A DNA stretch of 64,000 bases from Clavelina lepadiformis (taxonomy: Eukaryota; Chordata; Ascidiacea; Aplousobranchia; Clavelinidae): assembly GCF_947623445.1 (NCBI RefSeq), contig NC_135244.1, positions 4,216,001-4,280,000 on the forward strand, in the 5' to 3' direction. Within the stretch, counting starts at the first letter, position 1. Every line of letters starts with the position of its first letter. The notes beneath the pieces were generated by a model. That model had not been told where the DNA came from, ran no database searches, and worked only from the letters and a program-made list of their open reading frames with translations. Positions 49,373-59,090 of this stretch are shown here, one piece after another. The position numbers were made by a program, and so were the translations under genes.

Positions 49373-50986
49373 ATGACAGAAGTTGTAGTTTTCGAAGTAA
49401 CTGAAACCTTCAGCGCCGAGTTACCTACAGAAGAACCCGTTTCAACAGAAGAAGTCATTGTTGACGATGCAGGATTAGCACATGAATCTCGAGCTTCGCC
49501 TGTTGCTCGCCCTCACAGTCGAGGTAGCGTATCTCCCAGTAGAAAGACGATAAGTAGGATAGGAAGTGGCCATTCTGCGCATTTCTCCAGATCTGATACC
49601 GTTACCTCATCCAGAAAATCTGATTCTTTGAAAGACAGTGATGATAAAAAAGATGCAGAGGAGAATGATGCAGGTTATGATACTGATTTGGAAATTGAAA
49701 TTACCAAGGAAGAGTATGACACCACTGGTAAAACTACATACAGAGAAGCATGTAAGCAATACGGAGTTATTCCGGTCTCGTACTTTCTAAGGCATATGCA
49801 AGATACTGAGCTTATTATGAGACATCATGGCCTGGGGGGAGCCGGAACCAAAGCCATTGCTGTGTCCCTTGTTTCCAATACAAAAATCCTAAGGCTTGAC
49901 TTGTCGGACAACTGGATAAACCCACAAGGCGGTGTTGCAATCGCTGAAATGTTGAAAGAAAACTGCTACATCACTGACCTCACCCTCTCCGAAAATCATC
50001 TTCAAACTGATGGTGCGAGAGCGATTTGTGAAACCTTGCAGGAAAACGTTACAATCAATCGGCTGACATTGGCAGGAAATGATTTTGATGACTCGACTGC
50101 TGATCCTTTGGCTGAAATTATCACAAACACACAAAAACTTGAGCAGCTAGATCTTAGTCACAATAACTTCTGTGAGAGAGGGGGTGAAATTTTGGGTCCG
50201 GCGATTGCTGAAAATACATCGATCAAAGATCTAGATTTATCCTGGAATCACTTTCGAAGAAATGGTGCATTGGCAATTGCCAGAGGCATTGGGTCAAATA
50301 TCTTTCTTAAAAAAGTAAATCTTTCTTGGAATGGACTGGGCACAAAAGGAGCTGAGGTACTGGGAGAAGCATTAAGAAATAATAACGTTCTTGAAGAACT
50401 AGATGTCACAAGCAACAGGATATCAGCTGAAGGAGCGGTTTTATTAGCAAAAGGTTTGCTGAGCAATGAAACTTTAAAAAAGTTGGAAATTGGGAAAAAT
50501 CCGATGCAAACTGCCGGTGCCTTCGCAATACTGAAAAAGATAGAAGAGAACACAGGTTCCATCATTGAACATTTAGATTTTTCCGATATTGTTGTTAACA
50601 AGGATTTTATGGAGCTGGAAAAAGCAGTGAAGGAAGTTCGTCCTAAATTAATGATAATAACTGGAGGAGCTGAAAGTGAAAAGGTCAAGCCAAAGCCTCG
50701 AGCAGACCCAATGACTAAACTCCGAAAATATATCGAAGAGAATAATCTACGCCTGGTTGACTTTTTCAACCAATTCGATCAAGATCATAGCATGAGTGTG
50801 ACGAGAGAAGAATTCCAACAAGGTGTAGAACAGGCGGGGATTATGCTCACCACTGACGAAATGCAACAGCTTCTGGATCAGCTTGATAAAGACGGTGATG
50901 GTGAAATTAACTACAGTGAACTTGTGATCGGAAATTTGGAACACATGGCAAAAGAAAGGAAACAACACGAAGAAAATAACAACTGA
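49373..50986 (+). CDS. Leucine-rich repeat protein with two EF-hands (LRRC74-like), single exon
   Basis: 537 residues in one uninterrupted frame. Residues 1-110 are low-complexity, Ser/Glu/Asp-rich and probably disordered. From about 120 to 430 run ribonuclease-inhibitor-type leucine-rich repeats of 28 residues, e.g. LRLDLSDNWINPQGGVAIAE, LEQLDLSHNNFCERGGEILG and LKKVNLSWNGLGTKGAEVLG. The C-terminus has a degenerate EF-hand loop (DQDHSMSVTREEF, about 469-481) and a canonical one (DKDGDGEINYSEL, about 505-517), so it likely binds calcium. Architecture resembles the LRRC74A/B group, many of which are testis or cilium associated; that role is inferred. Relatives in vertebrates have introns, so the single-exon form may mean a retrocopy that stayed functional or lineage intron loss. 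The frame is open throughout. Confidence 0.85.
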   Translation: MTEVVVFEVTETFSAELPTEEPVSTEEVIVDDAGLAHESRASPVARPHSRGSVSPSRKTISRIGSGHSAHFSRSDTVTSSRKSDSLKDSDDKKDAEENDAGYDTDLEIEITKEEYDTTGKTTYREACKQYGVIPVSYFLRHMQDTELIMRHHGLGGAGTKAIAVSLVSNTKILRLDLSDNWINPQGGVAIAEMLKENCYITDLTLSENHLQTDGARAICETLQENVTINRLTLAGNDFDDSTADPLAEIITNTQKLEQLDLSHNNFCERGGEILGPAIAENTSIKDLDLSWNHFRRNGALAIARGIGSNIFLKKVNLSWNGLGTKGAEVLGEALRNNNVLEELDVTSNRISAEGAVLLAKGLLSNETLKKLEIGKNPMQTAGAFAILKKIEENTGSIIEHLDFSDIVVNKDFMELEKAVKEVRPKLMIITGGAESEKVKPKPRADPMTKLRKYIEENNLRLVDFFNQFDQDHSMSVTREEFQQGVEQAGIMLTTDEMQQLLDQLDKDGDGEINYSELVIGNLEHMAKERKQHEENNN

Positions 50987-51535
50987 GTCAATGAACAAAG
51001 AGAAGGATTCAGTCTTCAAGACATGACAGATTTGTTGTCAGAATGAAAAGATATTGTCTGCTCTTTTGGATCAAATTGATTGTTTGATGGCACCAATGTT
51101 ATTTTTCACAGATTTCATTTTGCCCTGCATTTAATATCATAACATGCCCATTGTGAAAGCATTACCCAAACTGTATCCTATTATGATTCACCGTGCCTAA
51201 AATACTCGTTTATTTACTTTTACTCGTTAAATTTATCTTGACATGATGCATCATTGTATATCATACACTTAACCATGTTGATTGAAGGGTAACTTACAGT
51301 TACTTACCAAGGTTTTACCTACTAAATAACTCAGCTTACCTATATCCATACTTTATGTGATTTACTGGCAATAACTGCTAAATTGTTTACGCTTCACAGT
51401 GTCTTTTGCTTTGTTGCTGTACAATCTGCGCATTCATTTTTAGTTTTATCTAAACATTATCTTTAGGTGCTAACGATATAAATCTTGTAAACAATTTCAC
51501 AATTTAATTTAAATTAGCTATAAAAACATATAAAA
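50987..51535. other. Intergenic between the LRRC74-like gene and LRRC23
   Basis: 549 bp with the 3' UTR of the upstream gene and the promoter of LRRC23. Nothing else recognisable. The two genes lie in the same direction. Confidence 0.4.
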
Positions 51536-53785
51536 ATGTCTGATGGATCAGATTTTGATGAAGATGACGTTTCTGGAGAACAAGAGGAAGGAGAACACCT
51601 TGAAGAAAATGAAGAGGTCTTTGAAATATTATGACAACATACAATCTAATTATGACAACTTATGATGTTTGACATGTATTTTACTGCAAGCGCTATGGCT
51701 TTGTTGTACTGTCTTTTATTCTGTAGTTTAACTTGTGAAATGCCATGTCTTTTAAATGAATTTATATTAAATGACACTGTGCTATTTACCATAAATAGGA
51801 ACTTCCTGAAAAACCTCTTATTCAAGAAATGATCCCAGAATGTCTGTCACTTTTATGCAAAATAGGAACAGGGCTTGCACATGCGTATGTTAGACTAGAT
51901 TGTCATCAAAGGTGAATTTGAAAAAATTGGTTTTATAGAAAAAAGTTTGTAGTTGGTCCAGCTTAAAAGTACAAATGGCCATTTTTGTGTTAGAAAATAT
52001 TGTTGTTAATAATTAATAATAGATCATAGTTTATTGTTTAAGCATGCTCTGAGACACACTCTTTTAGAGTGCGCTTATTGCACATTTATGAGGCATCACT
52101 GTGTTACTTTTCCCAGAGATTTAACTGACATTGAACACATAAAGAAATTTATTCACGTTCGATATATTGACATATCCGGCAATCTTCTCAAGGATATTTC
52201 ATCTTTAAATCATCTCACCCATCTGTTAACCTTGAATGCCAGCAAGAATAACTTGACAAGCGCAAAGCTTGATGCTCTCCCATATTTGCAGGTATATTTC
52301 TTAATATGCTATAGCACCTGGCCTACTTTATATTAATAAGATACAGTTTAAACAATATTTTTCACACCTCAAAATGTGGTTGAATGTGGTAGGGTTCAGA
52401 AAGTCGAACATAAATTTTATTGTAAAATGGGATGTAAGCATGCATGGACTGGCTTATAATTGTCAGTATAAGTGGAATATTAAACCGCTTTATGCTTTAA
52501 TATTGTACAATAAGTTTTGTAATTATTCAAAGATTGCTGATTTTTCCGGCAATAAAATCACCTCTACAGAAGGTATTGAACATCCACAGCTGGAAAAACT
52601 CAACTTGAATTGTAAGTCGTTGTTTACTTAGTTAACTGCACAGTGCACTCGCATTACATTTACTGACAGTGAATTCAATCTAGGCTGCTTCTATGTCAGA
52701 ATTTATACTATACTGTAGTTGAAACGTTCGTTCTTTTTTAGCAAATCAAATCACTCAAGTGACAGGACTGTACCCAAAAATATTAAGCAATCTACACCGA
52801 CTCGAATTGAGAGCGAACAGACTGCAAGATACGACTGGAATCGACCTTCCAAATCTGAGGGAGCTTTATCTGGTAAAAACAGTCTGTAACAGTTTCCCTT
52901 GTAAGCAAATGCAGCCTGTGCTCTTATCAGATTTAGCTAAAAGTTTCACGATAGCTGCATAAAACCTTTAGTTTGGTGATAGGCAGGCAATGGTTTAAAG
53001 AAAATAGAAGGGTTGGAGAATTTAGTCAATCTAGAAAAACTTCACCTTCGAGATAATCAAATTGAAAAGCTTGATGGATTCAGTGAGACAATGAAGAAAT
53101 TGCAATATGTTAATTTGAGGTATTGTTTTATTAAGGGTAATAAACTGCAAACTACTGTTACATTGCTACAGCATTGGACTTCATTTTCACCTTTCTGAAA
53201 CAAAAAGGATTTCTAATTTTTAAATTAGAAAAACTAATACTTAAAAATCAAATATCAAAAGATTTTAATAGTTAAAAATATAACTTTGTCAACTCGAGTA
53301 GAATGTATGTATAATCATGAGTGACAATTCTAGATCTAAATATATGCAGGTCCAACACCATTGCAAATTTGAAAGAATTAAACAAGATGGTATGTTTGCC
53401 GATTCTACGAGCTCTTGTGTTAAACGGTACGCAAAAATTAATATTGATTTGTGAAGCAATATTAGCAAAACCAAAAAGCAATATCAGTGATTTGTGAGTA
53501 GCGTGTGGACGATCTCAATGAAAACCATCTTTAAATGACTTCGAAGATTTCAAATATCTCTGAATCTGAGTTTGTGTTTGGTTTGCTCCAGAAAATCCTT
53601 GTCTCGAAGATGATGGGTATAGGATCGAGGTCTTGATTATGCTGCGAAGACTCGAGCGTTTGGACAAAGAGGAGTACTCGGATGAAGATCGAGCGGAAGC
53701 GGAGGACATCTCGGAGCAGAGAAGACAGGAGGAACTGCTCAAGGAAAATGAAGCTGAGGATGATAATGAAGAAAATGATGGCTGA
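51536..53785 (+). CDS. LRRC23: Leucine-rich repeat-containing protein 23 (radial spoke component)
   Basis: Eight exons: 51536-51616, 51799-51911, 52117-52291, 52533-52611, 52742-52872, 52983-53119, 53350-53426, 53592-53785; total 987 nt, 328 residues, close to the 343 of human LRRC23. Starts MSDGSDFDEDD with an acidic N-terminus. Landmarks shared with the human protein in the same order: ECLSLLCKIGTGLAHAYVRL, RDLTDI, RYIDISGN, NHLTHLL, GIEHPQLEKLNL, LELRANRLQDTTGI, LHLRDNQIEKLDGFS, LRALVLNENPC, RLERLDKEEY, then an acidic Glu-rich tail. About eight short leucine-rich repeats lie between residues 60 and 270. LRRC23 is established as a radial spoke 3 head component needed for motile cilia and sperm flagella. 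All junction phases agree. The exon 6 acceptor at 52982 is preferred over 52986 because it keeps frame. Confidence 0.95.
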
Positions 53786-54885
53786 TCTCTGAATCTGTTA
53801 CTAACAAATTTAATATTGTTGGCAGTATTTATCTGATACCTTCATTAACTGCTTTTTCCCTGTTTTGATTTTTTGGTTTAATGTCGGCAACTGATTGTTA
53901 CGGTGCGATTTTAAAGGTCTATTTTAGTTGCTTTTTAGTATGTTATTACAGTTTTTATGTTTTGTGGTTTCATATAAGGCCCGCTTATTACATTGCGTTC
54001 CTCTCGTAATTCGTAATTTTGGTTAAAACTAACAACATTAGGTTTTAAAGTCTAAGAAGCTAGACAAAAGATCTGTTTTAGCGAAATTGGGATTTACTAA
54101 AATTAAGTTATATGCGCTGTAAAATATCTCAGGTCGGTTCAGAGAGTATAATGTTGTTAGGCATTACTGTAAATGTGACCACAAAAAGTTTTTTCTTTCA
54201 TGGACACCGAGTATTGTTTGGATAAAAATTACAGTTATTTAAAAAAATACAATAGACTCTTCTAAATTTGAGACGGCTTTTATAAATAGTTTAAATAACC
54301 TCCGTAACATACATGAACTCGGCTCAACTAAAATCTGATACAAGTTGGTTACAACTTTATAAGCAATCTCAGATTAAGCCAAAAGGAAAGGAATCGTTGA
54401 AGCACCTATAGGCCTATATACCTGTGTACGATTGATCCGCCTCAGCAAGGTTTTTGCTTGCTATGACAAACAAAGTTAACTCTTATAAAACACCGGAATC
54501 AGAAGTGACGAAAAATGTCACAGATCGCTAGACTTGTTACACTCAATCGTTCATGTCTATGGCTAACAGCACAGGAAACGAAAGGCAAAAAATATTCAAA
54601 TCTACAATGGCGAAACTGGACGGCGATGTTCCTAAACATCAGGAAAAGTTTTAGAAGCGCCACTCCCGTCCAATCGCACCACTGGCTGTTTGTCAGTTCT
54701 CCAGAACAAGATTCCGCTGGTAAATTTATCGAATGTTTTACATGTGGTAGTACTGATGAAGGATTGTACAAAACTTTACACAATTTTAACATAAGTTTTA
54801 CAACTTCGAAAGTTTAGGAACAGCAAAAATCTTGTGGTGTGGCCTAAGCAGTGAAGACACTGACCCACAGGAAATTGTTTTATTG
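53786..54885. other. Intergenic between convergent genes
   Basis: Lies between the LRRC23 stop and the stop of the minus-strand gene at 54886. Overlapping frames on both strands at 54499-54817 are open, but neither shows a domain or good splice sites. Confidence 0.4.
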
Positions 54886-56600
54886 TCATCTAATTCTTTG
54901 TGGACGCAGATATTCAATTGCAAAACCGCGTCTGTTGGTCTCCGCAATAACAGCTTCCACGGCAGCTGTTCTTGGGCGTCTGTGTTTGTTTGCTACTTGT
55001 GCATCCCCGCCCGATGAGTGGATGACCCCACATCTGACGGATGATATGACACTGGCATTGTCAGCCGCTTGTTGGGGCTGCTCATCAATGATGTCATCAA
55101 CAACGATCGGAATGTCGTCTTCAAACAATTCATGGGTTTCATAACGTGGTGGTTGCATCATACTTGCTTCAAGGGTCACGTTTAACGTTTGTGGCAGCTG
55201 CTGTGGTTTTAATATGGCTGCCGATGCGTCGCCCATTTGCGCTCTTTCCTCAAAGAAAGCATGGCACCGAGGAATGGTTTGACCAGCATCCGATTCTGCA
55301 CAAAACGTCGCCAACAGTAATGAATTAATTAGTTAACATCTCACGAAATGAACTTTACTATAACTTAAAACCACTTAGCTTTTAGACGACGTTAACTCTT
55401 AAAATTACTGCACGACAAGACTATAGCTACAGGCCTACTATTTTTATAAAAACTTTTCTGTCTTGCCTTCGTTGTTAGAAACACACGCATCATAAGCTTC
55501 GTCGCTGAGCATGCCGCCATTATCACCCGTCCCATGCCTTTGCACTATCAGTTTAGACGGACCGAATGGTCGCTGTGTTCGCCTTTTTTTCTTCGGATGG
55601 GATAGGCTTATATCTGCGTAATATTTGTTTGTAAACTATATATAGCTAATAGAAGTTTACTGATGCATGCTTACAGTTAAGTTCTGGGCTAATTCGAAGC
55701 ACAGGATAATATCTACTCATTAGAGTCTTTTTCAAGTGCGAGAATAATTGCAGAGTTGTTTTCTTTGCTTGTGAAAACTGCCCGGAACCTGAAAGAGTGG
55801 CATTTAATTTAAAAAAAATACTTGCAAAAATTATGTCTGGCTATCTACACCCCGATACAGTGCAGAGTTTTCTTTCCCCCAACGAACTTGGTATTTCTCG
55901 CATCATGTGGTAAAGTAGCTGCGTTGGTGATGACACCAAGCGGTTACCCTGCACTTGCGGACTCTTTCTTCTACGACCAAACTTTGGATTTGTGTTGTTT
56001 TTGCCATCCTCACTAAACTTTTTGTTTTTGCTGTTCCCGTCGTAGTTTTGTGAGAACACCTTTTTAGGACGCTTTCTAAATAAAGTACATTACCTAATAA
56101 GGTACTGATCAGAAAAACATGTCGTTATCAGGTAGCTTTTTCAAAGTTTTATAGTAAGCCTAATAAAAGCTGAGTTAGTGTAGTAACCTACGCGAATTGA
56201 ATGATTTCAAATGACGCACCTGAATTTAAAGAATCTCCTTTGTAGTCTCTGAATGGTTCGTATAAAGAGCAAATCTTTGATTAATAAACCTCCTAGCATT
56301 TGTAGCGAAAATCCGAGTTTGTCATATGCAGCTTCCAGAAGTGAAACAATCAACATTCCTACGTGATTTGGCCCTTTACTTTTCCACGCTGCAAAGGCTT
56401 CGAAAGTATTTGTACCAAAAGCAATTTCAAAGAAACCGTCTAGGCATTCAAGAGACGCAGCGGTAACGAGGTAACAAAGAACAAAACTCACGCCAGTAAT
56501 TGGAATATTGGAGCAAACTGCCTGGAAAAAATTGCTTGGCCAAAATTGTTGACACGTTGGCGAGCCAGGTTTTGTGCGATTGCACATTTTCACTCGACAT
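54886..56600 (-). CDS. Unrecognised protein, probably nuclear, five exons
   Basis: I do not recognise this protein. Inferred exons: 56492-56600, 56220-56274, 55948-56075, 55467-55613, 54886-55295; total 849 nt, 282 residues, with every phase consistent. Start MSSENVQSHKTWLANVSTIL follows a good context. Basic clusters KRPKKVF, FGRRRKSPQ and HPKKKRRTQRPFG resemble nuclear localisation signals. The C-terminal exon is acidic then polar (DDIPIVVDDIIDEQPQQ) and ends with an Arg-rich tail, YLRPQRIR. The donor of exon 4 is GC (AAG/GCAAGA), a known minor class. AATAAA on the minus strand (54884-54879) follows the stop almost at once. The last three exons are the firmest; exons 1-2 are weaker, because a long alternative frame also crosses 56207-56650. 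It is divergent from the gene starting at 56877. Confidence 0.5.
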
Positions 56601-56876
56601 TTCGACGACGGGAAGAATGTTGAGGTTGTTGAAAATTGTCGAATATCCATTTTTTGCCAACAATACTAGCAAGAAATCGCAGAGATTAATAAAATGCAAC
56701 ATTTTATAAAGCATCATTTAATATATGCGTTGCAATTGTAGTTACTTTGTGACGTAACACTACAAGTATTGCGATGTAAACAGCATAAACATTATCATAT
56801 TAGTGGACTAGTTCTAACAATAAAAATGAGTTTTGGCTGAAAAGAATAGAAAATACACAGACAATTTTTACAAACC
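56601..56876. promoter_or_regulatory. Candidate bidirectional promoter between two divergent genes
   Basis: 276 bp separate the presumed start codons of the minus-strand gene (56600) and the plus-strand gene (56877). Contains GTGACGTAAC at about 56749, a CRE/ATF-like TGACG-core motif. No TATA box stands out. The role is inferred only from the head-to-head layout. Confidence 0.4.
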
Positions 56877-57582
56877 ATGCCTAGGCGAAAAGGGGCAGCA
56901 AAAATACAAAAAACAGCCGAGAGCAGTGAAGAAAGCAATAGTGCTTGCACCAGTGAAGCAAGCGAAAGTGAACAAGATGATTATGTTCCTCCGAGCACTC
57001 GCAGCAACGTAGCCCCATCTCCACGTGCAAAGAAGGCTGCTGGAAGAGGAAAAAGGAAAAATCAGCCAAAAAATACAGTTCCTCGTCGAAGGTCTGATTC
57101 GGACGAAGAAAGCGAACATGATACTTACAGGCACGTTTATTCAAAGGGAAACGTAAAGGAACCCCAAACCGGAATATATTGCAAAAAGTAGGGTTCGTAA
57201 AACTTTAGTAGGCTATCCAATTATCTATAAGAGGAGTACCCAAATTTTGAAGTGTATGAGTCACATTACATTATACTTGTGTTTTGGTGGGCTGAAAACA
57301 GTTATTCTTAGATTTTCTCCTAAAATTTATTATTGAAAACCTTTGCCTTATCATATTTCGTTAACCTGCTATATTTTTCATTTCCTCACTTTTTGACAGC
57401 TCAAATAGGGAAACCTGATCGAGCGAATTGCCAACTGTTTAACACAATTAGATACAACTACATTAACTTTTGTCGTGAGACTGGTTGAGGCCACACACTG
57501 TGGGCATCCCCGTTCTATAATATACTCTAAGCAGCCAATTCTGCTTGTTGGCTATCACTCTGTTGTTATGTGCTTGTTATAA
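56877..57582 (+). CDS. Unrecognised small charged protein, likely nuclear
   Basis: First exon 56877-57152 encodes MPRRKGAAKIQKTAESSEES, then alternating acidic Ser/Glu and basic Arg/Lys blocks (KKAAGRGKRKNQPK, RRRSDSDEESEHD), the composition of a disordered chromatin-associated segment. A donor at AAC/GTAAAG joins in phase 0 to 57409-57582, giving LIERIANCLTQLD, TLTFVVRLVEATH and a stop, 149 residues in all. The pattern L-I-E..L..L....L..VV.LVEAT is faintly like the ANC1 homology domain of ENL/AF9, but the rest of that domain is absent, so I treat this as a guess. The same second stretch is also open in another phase (GKPDRANCQLFNTIRYNYIN) that could splice onward to 57728, so the 3' structure is uncertain. 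The first exon is much firmer than the second. Confidence 0.45.
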
Positions 57583-57836
57583 GCTTAGTGGTTATTAAAA
57601 ACATTCTGCTGCACCGGCCAATAATAGACAACGAAATATTACTTCAACAAAGTGGGCCTAAGCTATTCATTGCTAGCTTTGAACGATTCTTTACTAATTT
57701 ATTTTGGTACAATATTTCATATTTAGACATCGAAGAAATCAAAATCCATCCTTGGCAAGAATTCGAACAATTTATTCTCAATTTCCCAAGGAGAATGGTC
57801 GTTTGGTTATTCTTCATCTCTTTTCCACGTTTTTAG

Positions 57837-58260
57837 TCTATCTCTGTATATATCCTGTTGTAAACCTCATATGGACCTATATGATCAACATAGACGACGA
57901 AGTTGCGTAAGCAAAATGCCTATAGGTCTACAGTAGACTATTTTCAGTTTGTTGTTTTGTTTTCGATTCCTATCGGCGCTCTGTTTTTTATTCATTTTTT
58001 GCCAATATTAGATAATTTTTATTATTTTCAGTACTTTATTCCATTACATTACCGAGGAACCAACTTACTACGGAGGATGGTTCAATCACGTTCGCAAAAT
58101 GAGGTGGTTGGCTTGGCCACCGTTTACTGCCGAAAGTGTGTCTCTTCTACTGGCTTCTGCGGTGAAAGATGCCATTGTGCTCCAGTGGGAAGGAATTATG
58201 AGCGACATGTCCTTAACAGATCTTGTCAGCGGACACATTGCAAGAAGATACCGACGATAA
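57837..58260 (+). CDS. 3' exons of an unrecognised gene (possibly continuing from 56877)
   Basis: Two exons that join in phase: 57837-57906 (YLCIYPVVNLIWTYM, NIDDEV, hydrophobic) with a GTAAGC donor, and 58032-58260 after a strong pyrimidine-rich TTTTCAG acceptor. The last exon encodes 76 codons, including ITEEPTYYGGWFNHVRKMRW, LAWPPFTAESVSLLLASAVK, DAIVLQWEGIMSDMS and a basic end, then TAA. AATAAA at 58305-58310 lies 45 nt past the stop and supports a true 3' end. I do not recognise the protein. These may be the last exons of the gene starting at 56877, but no chain of exons with standard donors keeps one frame across 57409-57837, so the link is open. Confidence 0.5.
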
Positions 58261-58500
58261 ACCTTTCTGTTGGAGCAAACTGTTCAGTAGAAAAATACAC
58301 TTCGAATAAAAGTGTGTCGTCGTTTTTAATACATGCTTTCAGCGATAACACGAATCAGTTTAACAATTTTTCACTTCATTTTAATTAAAAAAGTCCAGTA
58401 AAACAATTTTTGATTTATAATGTTTATTGTCTACAAATTGTTTATAACTTACTTCGAGTATGTTTTTTTAAGAATCGGCTACGCGATGAATGATATAACC
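58261..58500. terminator. Polyadenylation signal and 3' flank
   Basis: AATAAA at 58305-58310, 45 nt past the stop at 58260. The rest of the stretch is AT-rich with nothing recognisable. Confidence 0.5.
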
Positions 58501-58508
58501 ACGGTATT

Positions 58509-59082
58509 CAGAGCTGCTTTACTCGAGTCAAAGAGTAAAAAACGAAGTTTATACTCATGTGTTATCTCTTTGCTCGAGTGAAGTAGCCTTCTTGGTTCCA
58601 GTACTACTCGTGTATCATTTTTGTGGGACTCGAAAGTATTGGAATGCTAATTATCTACCACTCGGGTGTACTTGATTGTTTTTAGAATAGTTTAATAGGT
58701 ACTTTTTTGTCAATTTTTATATTTAATGTGTTGATGATGATGTTGTCTATCAAACTGTCTTAAATAGATCTATCAAATCATCAAGATTTAGCTACAGTGG
58801 ACTACAGTATGACCGGTTGATCGGTCGCCTATCGGAAGGTATTTTTACACTGTTATCTTTTTGTATGTTGGGTATCATATTCACCTACTACGTTTAGGTA
58901 TGAAGAAATTGAAGAATTCTTCTGTTTTTTTATATTGCAATAAAGTACTTGAGTAAGCCTACCTATGCTCAGTAGCCCACGTGGTACTTGCCAGATTGCC
59001 TGGCAGCTTACTTGTACTCGAATGCTTTTTAAATTAACTACTTGTACCCGGGAACTAAAGTTAGTACTTGATTAAAGCTCTG
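58509..59082. repeat. hAT-like non-autonomous element with perfect 8-bp duplication
   Basis: 574 bp. Ends CAGAGCTGCTTTACTCGAG and, on the other strand, CAGAGCTTTAATCAAGTAC. Flanked by ACGGTATT at 58501-58508 and 59083-59090. The interior has many TACTCGAG or TACTTGAGT variants near both ends, the subterminal repeats typical of hAT elements. No transposase frame. Confidence 0.9.
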
Positions 59083-59090
59083 ACGGTATT

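Noticed and set aside
54499-54817. Overlapping open frames on both strands
   Set aside because: Neither shows a domain, and both lie past the ends of the convergent genes; likely 3' UTR or spacer.
56207-56650. Long minus-strand frame as a single exon of the gene ending at 54886
   Set aside because: A perfect GTGAGT donor at 56491 and a better start at 56600 suggest splicing; the long frame looks like read-through, though it stays an alternative.
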